A stretch of DNA of 64,000 nt. Origin: Gastranaerophilus sp944325835. Its GTDB lineage: Bacteria; Cyanobacteriota; Vampirovibrionia; Gastranaerophilales; Gastranaerophilaceae. A program made the position numbers and the translations under genes. The notes below the pieces were generated by a model. The model saw only the letters and a program-made list of their open reading frames with translations, was not told where the DNA came from and ran no database searches. Location of the stretch: assembly GCA_963931575.1 (NCBI GenBank), contig OZ007029.1, positions 1,860,001 to 1,924,000 on the forward strand. Direction: 5' to 3'. Positions within the stretch are counted from its first letter, which is position 1; the number at the start of each line of letters is the position of its first letter. Positions 50,053 through 58,628 of this stretch are shown piece by piece.

Positions 50053-50454
50053 TTATTTTACGTGCACTATATTACTTGTTAACTCTTTGGTCGGTTCGTC
50101 TTTTGAGTAAACTTTAAATTCGTAAAGTCCGGCTTCGTTCAGGACAAAGTAATCGGTGTAATAATACTGTTGTTCGTCTTTCAGTTTGACGGTTTTTCCG
50201 TAGATAAGCTTGTAGCCGTAACGCATTTCATCATTATCGCGTTTGAAAACCTGTACATATAACTGGCGGGTTAAAACGGGTTCGGGCAGTGTTATCAGAT
50301 AATAAACCCTTTCTCCCGTTTTGAAGGAATAATCCACATCCAGCACATTTTCAGGTGTAATCGGTTCACGGTTAAAAACTATGTAAGATTTTTCCTTACA
50401 ACCGGTCGAAACTACAGATATGAAAATCAATAAGATTAAAAACCACTTTTTCAT
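50053..50454 (-). CDS. Lipoprotein of unknown function
   Basis: A 133-residue protein with an N-terminal hydrophobic segment and lipobox 'VSTGC' (Cys19). The rest is beta-rich ('YIVFNREPITPENVLDVDYS ... YEFKVYSKDEPTKEL'), perhaps an immunoglobulin-like fold. It overlaps the TPR gene stop by one base and is the second gene of that operon, so the pair may act together in the envelope. Confidence 0.78.
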   Translation of the reverse strand: MKKWFLILLIFISVVSTGCKEKSYIVFNREPITPENVLDVDYSFKTGERVYYLITLPEPVLTRQLYVQVFKRDNDEMRYGYKLIYGKTVKLKDEQQYYYTDYFVLNEAGLYEFKVYSKDEPTKELTSNIVHVK

Positions 50455-52553
50455 TATTTTAATATTTTCAATTTTTCGCGAACAACTCCCATAGTATTGC
50501 TGTCATCGCTGTATTGCAGGAAGGATTGGTAATTTTTGATTGCTTCCTGATTTTTGCCCAGTGATTCGTATGCAATACCCAGCGCAAAATATGCGTATGA
50601 ATAGGTTGGATCAATTTCGACGACTTTACTAAACGCTTTTATTGCCTCATCGGTATTTTTATCTTCCGCATTTACAAGCCCGAGGTTGAACCATGCATCT
50701 GCATAGTTTATGTCTGTCAAAATTGCCTTTTTGTAATATGAGCTTGCGTTTTTGTTATCTTTTTGGGCTCTATAGACATTACCGATTTTCAATAGTGTTT
50801 TTTCGTCTGTCGGGTTAAGTTCCAACGCTTCTTTGTAGGTTAAAAGTGCCGCGTCAAATTCTTTATTTTTGTAACTTTTGTCTGCTGCGGTGAGAAGTTT
50901 TTGGTATTGCTTGTCAACTTCTGTTTTAGGTGCGTTTTCATCCTCAAAAGTTACCGTAACAAGTGAGATATCTTCATCTGCGCTGCTTACATTGCTTATG
51001 TTGCCTGCAGTTTCTGCCGGTGCCGCCGGAGTCGTTGTTATTTCTTTTTCCGGCGCTGCAGGTTCTGCAAATTGTTTATTATAAGCTTCTGTTATGAATT
51101 CTGCATATTCATTGCTGTAATCGAGATTTGTCGGGCTTAATGAAATAGCTTTTTCGTAGTATTCACTTGCTTTTAAGGTGTCATCCTGCGAGCGGTAAAT
51201 TTTTGCCATCATATATAAAGGATAGCTGTTTTCTTTGTTGTATTCTGCAGCTTTTTCAAAGTATGGCAGGGCTTTGGCAAAATCATTTGCATCGTAATAG
51301 ATTTTTGCCTGTGTGAGAAGTGCAGAGGTTAAATTTTTTGTTACTTCTTCATCTTGTTTTACTTTTAAAAGTTCCATATATAAATCTATTGCGGCAGGAT
51401 ATTTACCCCACGCGTGGAGCGCAAGCGCTTTATTAAGCTTCAAATCATAGTTGTTTGTTTCCGTGAGAAGAATTTCGTTGTAGACCTGAACGGCTTTTTC
51501 ATAATTCTTTTGCAGGTGGTAGGATTCTGCAAGCGCCTTTTTCATATCGGGGTCGCTGGTGTTTTTCTCGATTGCGAGTTCAAAATTCTTGACGGCTTCG
51601 TCAATCTGATTTTCGCGTTTTAAGACCATTCCGAGGTTTTTGTAAGCGTAGCCGTTGTCAGGATATTTTTCAATATAAAGCTTGTATTGCTTGATTGCCT
51701 CATCATTTTGCTGCATATCAGCAAGAAGATTTGCGTAGTCAAACCGGATTATATTCAGGGAAGGTTCCTGCTCAAAGATTGCAGTGTACTGCGCAAGAGC
51801 CTTGTCGTTTTCTTCAAGTGCCTGATAGCAGAGCGCCAGTGTTACGCGGCAGGAAAGGTTTGTGGCATTTTTTTCAAGTTCTTTTTGCAGGAATTCAATT
51901 GCCTTTGTGTATTCTTTGGTTTTGTAAAGCGCGATGCCGTAGTTTCCGTAGCTGTTAAATCCATCCGGATTTTTCTTGTAAATTGCGGCAAATTCCGTAA
52001 TCGCTTTGTCAACACTGTTTTCAAGCAGGTATGAATTTGCTAGGTTTTCTCTTGCTTCAAAGTGTTCCGGATAAATGCTCAGGAAAAATTCGTAGTTTTT
52101 AATCGCGCTTTTATAGTCTTTGCTCATATATTGAGCATTGGCGATGTTCAGGTAGTTAAATTTGTAATCCGGAAAGATTTTTTGCGCCTGCTGGTAATAC
52201 AAAAGAGCTTCTTTATAGTCGCCTTTATTTTCGTAAATTCCGCCGATACTTATATAAATAAACGCGTCAGTCGGTTTAAGTTCGAGGGCTTTTTTGTACG
52301 TTGCCAGAGCTGAATCGTATTCCTGTGTGTCAGCATAAAGCCCTGCAAGTTTTGTATAAAGCATAGCTTCTTTCGGGTTAAGATATATTGCTTGAAGCAG
52401 GGTTTGAATAGCATTGGAGTATTCTTCTCTGTATTCAAAAGCGCAGGCTTTTTGATAAAGAGCGTTAGCTTCCGGAGTAAGACTTGCGAAAGCACTGTTT
52501 GCGCCGAAAACTGTTAAAATTATTGCAGATATTAATAACCGTTTATTCGTAAT
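50454..52553 (-). CDS. Exported TPR-repeat protein, probable AUU start
   Basis: About 699 residues with at least a dozen tetratricopeptide repeats (e.g. 'DAFIYISIGGIYENKGDYKE', 'TLLKIGNVYRAQKDNKNA') and a Pro/Ala/Thr-rich linker near 480-520. The frame continues upstream of the first ATG (52364) into a clear signal peptide (TNKRLLISAIILTVFGANSA-FA). CAGGAGGG lies just before it, and there is no ATG, GTG or TTG. ATT at 52553 is the likeliest start. An exported protein-protein interaction scaffold; role unknown. Confidence 0.75.
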   Translation of the reverse strand: MTNKRLLISAIILTVFGANSAFASLTPEANALYQKACAFEYREEYSNAIQTLLQAIYLNPKEAMLYTKLAGLYADTQEYDSALATYKKALELKPTDAFIYISIGGIYENKGDYKEALLYYQQAQKIFPDYKFNYLNIANAQYMSKDYKSAIKNYEFFLSIYPEHFEARENLANSYLLENSVDKAITEFAAIYKKNPDGFNSYGNYGIALYKTKEYTKAIEFLQKELEKNATNLSCRVTLALCYQALEENDKALAQYTAIFEQEPSLNIIRFDYANLLADMQQNDEAIKQYKLYIEKYPDNGYAYKNLGMVLKRENQIDEAVKNFELAIEKNTSDPDMKKALAESYHLQKNYEKAVQVYNEILLTETNNYDLKLNKALALHAWGKYPAAIDLYMELLKVKQDEEVTKNLTSALLTQAKIYYDANDFAKALPYFEKAAEYNKENSYPLYMMAKIYRSQDDTLKASEYYEKAISLSPTNLDYSNEYAEFITEAYNKQFAEPAAPEKEITTTPAAPAETAGNISNVSSADEDISLVTVTFEDENAPKTEVDKQYQKLLTAADKSYKNKEFDAALLTYKEALELNPTDEKTLLKIGNVYRAQKDNKNASSYYKKAILTDINYADAWFNLGLVNAEDKNTDEAIKAFSKVVEIDPTYSYAYFALGIAYESLGKNQEAIKNYQSFLQYSDDSNTMGVVREKLKILK

Positions 52554-52632
52554 AACCCTCCTGAGAGAATCCTCTCTCCCTATTAATATAATATTTTATC
52601 ATAAAAGTTATTTTTGTGTAAAGTCATGTATA

Positions 52633-52688
52633 TATATAGCAGTTCTTCGCCATTCCGGCTACATGTCTTATAGAGTGTCTTTCCAGAA
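52633..52688 (-). repeat. Palindromic dispersed element, degenerate copy 6
   Basis: On the minus strand TCTGGAAAGACACTC ... ATAAGACATG ... GGCGAAGAACTGCT, a decayed version of the short copy at 34009-34061. Confidence 0.5.
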
Positions 52689-52691
52689 TAT

Positions 52692-52724
52692 AAAAAAAGC
52701 ACCCTCCCAACGAGCAGTGCTTTT
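52692..52724 (-). terminator. Intrinsic terminator
   Basis: On the minus strand AAAAGCAC pairs with GTGCTTTT and is followed by more T. It probably ends the transcript of the 52-residue gene upstream. Confidence 0.75.
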
Positions 52725-52816
52725 GCTTAATTCTTTTAGACTAAAAGACCTAAGGATTTCAAATTCTGCCAGTGCCATTGTGGTCTGACAGACAGCCCGA
52801 TTTTTTTTCGGGCGTT

Positions 52817-52975
52817 TTACGCAAGACCTAAAACTTTACGGTACCAAGAGAAAGTTTCTAATTCAGAACCGTTGAATGTAGTTTTAAGGCATTGCTTTCT
52901 CAAATAAGTTTCAAATTCATCATTGAATTTTGACTTTTTGATTTTTTTTGTTTCGATTGTTTCAGTAGTCCCCAT
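52817..52975 (-). CDS. Small basic hypothetical protein
   Basis: A 52-residue protein starting MGTTETIETKKIKKSKFNDE and ending 'ELETFSWYRKVLGLA'. GGAAGGAGT precedes the ATG at 52975. Basic N-terminus, helical C-terminus; family not recognised. TATAAT lies about 45 nt upstream beside the inverted repeat ATAACAT-TTTT-ATGTTAT. The rest of the ~300-nt gap to 53274 holds no other gene. Confidence 0.7.
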   Translation of the reverse strand: MGTTETIETKKIKKSKFNDEFETYLRKQCLKTTFNGSELETFSWYRKVLGLA

Positions 52976-53274
52976 TGTGTAACTCCTTCCACTTCGCCTT
53001 CACCGTTGCTCATTATAACATAAAAATGTTATTTTGGCTAGTGGTATAAAACCGCTAAAACATGATTTTTGCGCTATATTTGGATTGTAGCGTGTAAATT
53101 TTTGTAAATAATTTTTCTTTTTGCTATTGCAATGGATTTTAAGCCGGTATAAAAGGCTCTATAGCGCATGTCGGATTTTTGGCTTGTAAACTTATGTAAC
53201 GATTGAACGTTTTTCCCTAAAGTTTTTTGCATTTTGTGCCGATATTCAGCACAGGTAACTAAGGAGTGTTTGAT

Positions 53275-53487
53275 ATGACAGAAAAGAAAATTTTAGACAT
53301 TGAGGATTTAATGTTAGATTACGGGGAAATGACAAGTTTTGATTTTGACTCTGATACTTATAAAGAGGTAAAGGCAATTCAGGATTTGGAAAACGAAGCT
53401 TACAAAAAAGCACCTGTTGCTTTTAAATACGGTAAGTTTGATTTAGTGGATTTGTTCCACTCATTCATTTCTGAAAAAGGGTGTTAG
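53275..53487 (+). CDS. Small acidic hypothetical protein
   Basis: A 70-residue protein starting MTEKKILDIEDLMLDYGEMT. The ATG at 53275 is chosen because AAGGAG lies 8 nt upstream; a GTG at 53266 overlaps that site. Acidic, soluble, no recognised domain. Probably co-transcribed with the next small gene; a structured spacer (CCGCGGGCAGA ... TCTGCGG) separates them. Confidence 0.7.
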   Translation: MTEKKILDIEDLMLDYGEMTSFDFDSDTYKEVKAIQDLENEAYKKAPVAFKYGKFDLVDLFHSFISEKGC

Positions 53488-53557
53488 AATTCCCGCCGCG
53501 GGCAGATCTTATGGAATCAAGTCTGCGGCTGTGTGTATATTTGATTAGGAGGTAAAT

Positions 53558-53767
53558 GTGAACGATAAGGAATTGTTCGATAATCTTTGTTTCTCACCTT
53601 CCTGGCAGGAAAAGGAGCCTGAGGTTCCGTTTGTCAGACAGAACAAAGATATGGCTACATTGTTAGCCGAACTTGAAGAAATCAAAGATTATTTGCAGGA
53701 TGTAAAAGAAAGACAATGGCATCTTGCAAATATGATGAGATTTCATCAAGAGGGGTTTGAAAGATAA
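53558..53767 (+). CDS. Small coiled-coil hypothetical protein
   Basis: A 69-residue protein with GTG start 6 nt after AGGAGGT. The C-terminal half 'LLAELEEIKDYLQDVKERQW' looks like a short coiled coil. No family recognised. After its stop, CCGGCAG ... CTGCCGG encloses a stem-loop with a CTTATGG loop, as in the spacer before it. A terminator follows. Confidence 0.7.
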   Translation: MNDKELFDNLCFSPSWQEKEPEVPFVRQNKDMATLLAELEEIKDYLQDVKERQWHLANMMRFHQEGFER

Positions 53768-53822
53768 CCGCCGGCAGACGAGCTTATGGTCGTGTCGAAA
53801 GATTACGGCTGCCGGTATGGTA

Positions 53823-53849
53823 AAACCCGCGGATAAACCGCGGGTTTTT
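53823..53849 (+). terminator. Intrinsic terminator after the small-gene pair
   Basis: AAACCCGCGG pairs with CCGCGGGTTT around ATAAA, followed by more T. Confidence 0.9.
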
Positions 53850-53905
53850 GTTGTATAGGCAATCTTCTAAGTGTTCGCGGTCACAGATGTTGTTGATTTT
53901 TAATA

Positions 53906-54022
53906 TGTCCGAGAAAGACTCGCGATAAGGAACGTGAGCGAGTCTTTTGAGTGGCGTATTAGACAGCGCAGCCGCCACGGCTCGCGGTTCAGCGAGGCGG
54001 AGCGGCGGAGAACTGCTTTATT
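53906..54022 (+). mobile_element. Palindromic dispersed element, copy 7, inside prepilin relic
   Basis: 117 nt, the minimal full copy. Left stem AAAGACTCGC / GCGAGTCTTT with a 14-nt loop, then GAGTGGCGTATTAGACAGC, then a right GC-rich stem (GCCGCC/GGCGG). Deleting exactly TGTCCG...CTTTATT restores the codons for GLSKVLKI found in intact paralogs. This fixes both ends and shows there is no target-site duplication. Confidence 0.85.
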
Positions 54023-54625
54023 CTTTTGATAAACCTGCAGTGATGAAGGTTTCGGCGGCAGTGTCTTCTGTAACGTTTCCGCTCTCATCCTCTGTCAAAT
54101 TCCATAACCGTTGAGTGCAGGCATGAGGGCAATTGCTTGCGAAAATCGCGCATAAAGCGCTTTTCTTTGCGTGTTCCATGTGCGTTCGTTAATGTTGCCG
54201 GTGAGTGACGGGAGCGTTATCGCCGCGACCACTCCGATTATCGTGAGGGAAAGCAAAATCTCAGCCATGGTGAACGCTATTCGTCGTCCGTGAGCCCGTA
54301 AACCCTTTATGGCTCTCGACTCAGTCGAGCGGCTCAGCCGGGCGGCCATGGTGAAGGCACATTTCTTGACCGACAGCCTGTTGACCAAACATAGAACCGA
54401 CTCAGTCGGTGTCATCCCGAATTGCGCGAGCGAGCGGAGGCACAAAGCGAAAACCACGCTTTTCGCGGTGCCGTTTTTCGCGAGTCGAGCAAGACTGTTT
54501 CGGGATCTGTTCAACGACACCGGTAGTACGCAACGCTGGCCAGATGCTGAATCAAGTTCAGCATGACAGTTAAATTTTACGTTGTCCGTGAGCACGGATT
54601 CTGTTTGTAGAACCGGCTCATCTTG

Positions 54626-54638
54626 CCCCCCCCCCCCC
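54626..54638 (-). repeat. Poly-G tract (13 G on the minus strand) in prepilin relic leader
   Basis: Thirteen C on the given strand, at the same relative place as in prepilins A and C. Confidence 0.8.
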
Positions 54639-54688
54639 TGGTCAGAATGCCAATACTACAAGCATTTTTCAGCTTCTAATTTTTTCAT

Positions 54689-55141
54689 GAGTTCTATCCT
54701 TTCTTTTTTTATTGATATATTTATATTTTAAACTATACTTCTGTGTTTTTCAATGTAAGAAACCCATGCTCCTTTTTTATTGCCGATTTCACAGAATACA
54801 TTCCTTTGTCAATCATGAAAAGTCTTAATTTTTACGTTATTTCATTAAATTTGCTTCATTAAAATTGTAAACATTTTTTTTAGTCACTTGTTTCAAAGGG
54901 CATGGGCAATTGTAACAAATTTTGGCGGTTTTGTTACTTGATAAAACCGTTACTAAGATTTAGATTTAAAACTGTGAACAGGATAAAGTATTAAAGAGAT
55001 AGAGGTGATGGCTTAACATAAAACTTGGGAGTGGCTTGGACACGGAAGTTGAGAAAGAAAAAATGTAATTTAGGTGAAAAAAGATTGATTAGGGATTTTT
55101 CTTCGGCTTGGATGCCGGATATCAGGATTTAATAAAAGTTT
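54689..55141. other. Intergenic region before anmK
   Basis: About 450 AT-rich bases. CGGTTTT ... AAAACCG (near 54930-54950) could form a hairpin. No gene, riboswitch or clear promoter is recognised. Confidence 0.4.
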
Positions 55142-56266
55142 ATGTGCGAACTGGAAACAAAAAAGATTATAGGTTTAATGTCGGGAACTTCCTGCGATAG
55201 TATTGATGCGGGTTTATGTCTGGTTCATCCTGATTTAAGCTGCGAGTTGGTTGCAGGAATAAATTATAAATATCCGCTGCATATAAGAGAAAAAATTTTT
55301 CAGATGTTTCGGGGAGAAAGTTCAATCAAGGACGTGTGTCAGATGAACTTTGCGATTGGGGAATGTTTTGCAAATGCTTGCAATATATTGATATCAGAGC
55401 ACGGGAAACCTGACTTGATAGCAAGTCATGGTCAGACTGTATTTCACAGTCCGCGGGAGGAGAAGTTGGATGGTGTATCCTTAAAAAGTACGCTGCAAAT
55501 CGGTGAAAGTTCTGTTATCTCTGAAAAAACGGGATGTATGGTAGTTTCAAATTTCAGAGAGGCAGACATTGCAGCGGGCGGTGAGGGGGCACCGCTGGTG
55601 TGTTTTGCGGATGAAAAATGGTTTAAACCGCTGAAAAAGAATGTTTTAGTGCAGAATATCGGCGGAATTTCAAATGTTACTGTGGTTACGCGCGAACATG
55701 ATACTTTCGGCTTTGATACGGGGCTGGGAAATATAATGATAGATTACTGCATGAACAAGTTTTTTAATAAACCTTATGATGAGGACGGGAAAGTTGCGCA
55801 CGAAGGAATAATTGACGACGGGTGGCTTAATTTATTATTGCAGGATGAATATTATTTCAAGGAGCCGCCAAAGACAACGGGTCGTGAATATTTTTCAAAT
55901 TTTTATATTGAAAATGCTCTGCGTTATGCCCCGTCTGACAAAAAAGATATTATAGCGACGGCTACGGCGCTTACGGCAAGAACTATTGTTGAAGCGTACG
56001 AGAGATTTATTTTTCCAACCCTGTCGGTTGATGAGGTTATCATTGGCGGCGGCGGGGCTTATAACCCTGAATTAATGCGCTTGATAAGAAAATATTTACC
56101 CGAAAAAATTGTGCTTAAAACCCACGAGGATTACAAAATTTCCAATAATTTTAAGGAAGTAATGGCATTTGCGCTTCTGGGGTACTGTAAATATTACGGA
56201 ATCCCTTCTAATCTTCCAAGCTGTACCGGGGCAAAAAGAAGGGTTGTCCTTGGCAAGATAAGTTAA
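55142..56266 (+). CDS. anmK: Anhydro-N-acetylmuramic acid kinase
   Basis: A 374-residue sugar kinase for cell-wall recycling: 1,6-anhydroMurNAc to MurNAc-6-P. Motifs: 'IIGLMSGTSCDSIDAGL' (phosphate loop), 'DLIASHGQTVFHSP', 'NFREADIAAGGEGAPLV', 'QNIGGISNVTVV', 'GFDTGLGNIMIDY' and 'EVIIGGGGAYNPELM'. No strong Shine-Dalgarno sequence. Stands alone. Confidence 0.94.
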   Translation: MCELETKKIIGLMSGTSCDSIDAGLCLVHPDLSCELVAGINYKYPLHIREKIFQMFRGESSIKDVCQMNFAIGECFANACNILISEHGKPDLIASHGQTVFHSPREEKLDGVSLKSTLQIGESSVISEKTGCMVVSNFREADIAAGGEGAPLVCFADEKWFKPLKKNVLVQNIGGISNVTVVTREHDTFGFDTGLGNIMIDYCMNKFFNKPYDEDGKVAHEGIIDDGWLNLLLQDEYYFKEPPKTTGREYFSNFYIENALRYAPSDKKDIIATATALTARTIVEAYERFIFPTLSVDEVIIGGGGAYNPELMRLIRKYLPEKIVLKTHEDYKISNNFKEVMAFALLGYCKYYGIPSNLPSCTGAKRRVVLGKIS

Positions 56267-56360
56267 TATTAACATTTGTAACGAATATTAAAAACGCTGA
56301 AATCCGTTGATTTCAAAACTCTTTATATATTTAGAGAGCAAAAAACGGAGAGCTTATATC

Positions 56361-58244
56361 ATGAGTATGTTCAGCGTGGATATTAATTCGGCGAACGGCG
56401 CGAATTATATACGTCCGAAGAAAGGCGTAAGTCAAAAGACTACGACTGCGCGTACTCCTGTCGATATGACTAAAGACGGTTCCGTTTTTAATGACCCGAA
56501 TATTTTCTCAACAAATAATCAGCCGTCAATTTTATCGCTCAGAAATTCACGCCGTGCAACAACCACCGGTCAACGCGGCGGTAATAGTATTTTTAACGGT
56601 CAGATGAATTTTGTTTCCGGCGGAACTAACGGTACTTCTTCTACAGGCGGTACTTCCGGCGGAATTAATACACTTACTTCCGGTCTTGATACAAGTATGA
56701 TCGGCGGAAATGATGCTGCCGAAACTGACGATTTAGGCATTGGCCGTGACGCTACCAAAGGCCGTGCCGCTGCTGAAGAATTAGATACTCAAACTTCTGA
56801 TTTGAGGGGCGGGATTAATGATGTTGAAAGCCGCGAAGATGAGGCTTCTTCTATCAGTAAAAAAAGTGTAAAATTACAAAAATCAATCAAGAAAAATGAT
56901 GATAAATTTAAGGAAAAAGATGCTAAACAACAGGCAGAATTTAAGAAATTAGAGGAAGAACGCCGTGCGGTTATGATGGAAATGGATGCTGCCAATAAAT
57001 CCATTGATGAATATTCTGCGGAATTGGAAGCTGAAATAGCATCAGGTTCCGGCAATTTTGAAAAAATAGCTACATTAAGAAATGCAATCCGTGAAAAAAG
57101 CTCTACAATTACAATCGGACAATCAAAGATTAACGTTATAGGCCGCTCTTCCAAAGCGTTGGTCAATGAGATGAACAGAACCGCTAAGGCTTATGTTAAA
57201 ACCAACAAGGCTAACCAGAAAGATTTAGACAAAAATCAAACAAAACTTGAAAAAACACTTGAAGTTGCACAGGATATTGAAGAAATTTCAACAATCGTTG
57301 AGACAACCGGTTCTATTATTGAAAATTTAGGCCGTGTCTTTAAAGCGTGTGCGGGTATCCCGTTTGTGGGTGCTGCACTGGCGGCAGCCGGTGCGGTTAT
57401 GGAACCTATTGGTACAACGGGTAAGACTGTGGGTCAATGGGGTAAAACTGCTGCAAAACTCACACAAACGGTAGCTTATGCGTCTGCCGGTATGGTTCAG
57501 GCTGCCTTTATGTCTGCAGCAAGTGCAGTTCAATCCGGTATGTCAGCCGTTCAATCTACTAAACAAATGACTTCCCAATGGAAGAATTTGGATAACGAGT
57601 TGAAATCAATCAGAGAACAAGCTGATGCTGCTAATACAAAAGGAACAGCAGCGGCAGATAAGGCCGATGAACTGGAAGAAACACAGGGCGCAAAAGATGC
57701 GGATGATGCAGGCAAGGTTGAAGGTAAAGAAGGTACCGAAGCTACGGATTCTACACAGGCTCCTGATAATACTGCGCCGGCAGAGGGAACAGACCCTGCT
57801 GCCGAAACGGGTGATACCGCAGGAGTTGAAGGTACCGAAGGTGCCGATGGTGCAAAAGGTACCGAAGGCGTGGAAGGTACCGAAGAAACCCCTGAAGCAA
57901 AAGGCACTGAAGGTGCTAAAGGGAAAGATGTTGAAACAGATGACGCTGCGGATGTGAAAACTGCAAAGAAAGATGCCGCTGAGGTTAGAGCAAGAACGGA
58001 ATCAAGAGCAAAATCTACTTTACGTAAGATATTCTCAAAAGAAGGTCTTGCAAATGTCGGTCAGGCAATGCAGCTAGCAGGTTCTATAGTTGCAATGGTT
58101 CAGGGTTCACAAGGACAAGCAGAAGTGCCAGAATCTAAAGTTCGCAAAGAAGTTTATATTTCTGACAGTGCTAAAAAGATTGTTGCTGACATAATGCCGA
58201 AAATGGGTTACAGCGCTGCCTATGTCCGCCAGCTTGTAGCGTAA
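56361..58244 (+). CDS. Large acidic low-complexity protein, unknown function
   Basis: A 627-residue protein from the ATG at 56361 (GGAGAGC upstream). Ser/Thr/Gly/Asn-rich N-terminus (1-130); long coiled coil (about 150-330); an Ala/Gly-rich hydrophobic segment 'GIPFVGAALAAAGAVMEPIG' with further Ala-rich helices (330-420); an acidic Glu-Gly-Thr repeat tract (about 450-560, many 'GTEG/VEG' units); and an Ala/Met/Gln C-terminus. The order (coiled coil, hydrophobic pair) recalls secreted translocator-like proteins, but no family is recognised and no signal peptide is present. Confidence 0.7.
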   Translation: MSMFSVDINSANGANYIRPKKGVSQKTTTARTPVDMTKDGSVFNDPNIFSTNNQPSILSLRNSRRATTTGQRGGNSIFNGQMNFVSGGTNGTSSTGGTSGGINTLTSGLDTSMIGGNDAAETDDLGIGRDATKGRAAAEELDTQTSDLRGGINDVESREDEASSISKKSVKLQKSIKKNDDKFKEKDAKQQAEFKKLEEERRAVMMEMDAANKSIDEYSAELEAEIASGSGNFEKIATLRNAIREKSSTITIGQSKINVIGRSSKALVNEMNRTAKAYVKTNKANQKDLDKNQTKLEKTLEVAQDIEEISTIVETTGSIIENLGRVFKACAGIPFVGAALAAAGAVMEPIGTTGKTVGQWGKTAAKLTQTVAYASAGMVQAAFMSAASAVQSGMSAVQSTKQMTSQWKNLDNELKSIREQADAANTKGTAAADKADELEETQGAKDADDAGKVEGKEGTEATDSTQAPDNTAPAEGTDPAAETGDTAGVEGTEGADGAKGTEGVEGTEETPEAKGTEGAKGKDVETDDAADVKTAKKDAAEVRARTESRAKSTLRKIFSKEGLANVGQAMQLAGSIVAMVQGSQGQAEVPESKVRKEVYISDSAKKIVADIMPKMGYSAAYVRQLVA

Positions 58245-58305
58245 TGTAACATGTCTAAAAATTTCGGCTGATGGAGCTGCCATGGACAGCTGTAATTAAA
58301 AAGAC

Positions 58306-58334
58306 TTGACAAAGTTTCGTAAATCGTAAATAAT
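58306..58334 (+). promoter_or_regulatory. Promoter of antisense RNA 2
   Basis: TTGACA (58306-58311), 17 bp, AATAAT (58329-58334), matching the first locus. Confidence 0.7.
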
Positions 58335-58339
58335 ATAAA

Positions 58340-58438
58340 TGACAGGGCGAGAGGATTGCCGTCCTCTCTTTAAATAGCCCCGTTATTTGATGAATAAAAG
58401 CGTTATCAGTATCAACCAGATTATGATTAACGCTTTTT
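58340..58438 (+). ncRNA. Putative antisense RNA of type I module 2
   Basis: About 100 nt. The 5' hairpin GAGAGGA-ttgccg-TCCTCTC is closed by GGGC/GCCC. The 3' terminator hairpin AAGCGTTATCA / TGATTAACGCTT with T run lies inside the peptide gene on the other strand. Same architecture as locus 1 with different sequence in the 5' loop. Confidence 0.6.
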
Positions 58439-58457
58439 CGCTTATTGCGAAAATCAT
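58383..58457 (-). CDS. 24-residue hydrophobic peptide, type I toxin candidate 2
   Basis: ATG start 9 nt after GGAGG. Head MIFAISEKAL, then a single hydrophobic helix, tail LLFIK. Same length as the peptide at 33818-33892 and identical at over half the positions, while the surrounding non-coding sequence has diverged, which supports a real coding gene. Function as a membrane toxin is inferred. Confidence 0.65.
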   Translation of the reverse strand: MIFAISEKALIIIWLILITLLFIK

Positions 58458-58628
58458 CTTGCATCACCTCCTCTCTGAAACTTTGATGCCGAAAACATCA
58501 GTTCTGGGCGGTGATTGGACTTACCCTTGTTTTTATCTTATGTTAAATACGTTTCGTGTCAATCATAAAGATAATGTATTATTTACCCTTTTTATGTTAA
58601 AATATCCGTGTTATATGAGGATATTTTT

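Larger units (their letters stand above)
53860..54688 (-). pseudogene. Prepilin relic E
   Basis: The upstream start ATG (54688, after AAAGGATAG) reads ten codons to a TAG. A poly-G tract, repeat-derived sequence, two AFTMA motifs and the conserved 'FTMAEILLSLTIIGVVAA' core follow. One base is missing after 'NGYG' (frameshift). Element copy 7 interrupts 'GLSK|VLKINNIC', and the gene ends at 'EHLEDC', losing about 180 C-terminal residues. Clearly non-functional, possibly a recombination donor. Confidence 0.85.

Noticed and set aside
52668..52778. 36-codon frame on the minus strand starting MALAEFEILRSF
   Set aside because: No ribosome site, and it runs through the terminator and the decayed element copy; likely chance.
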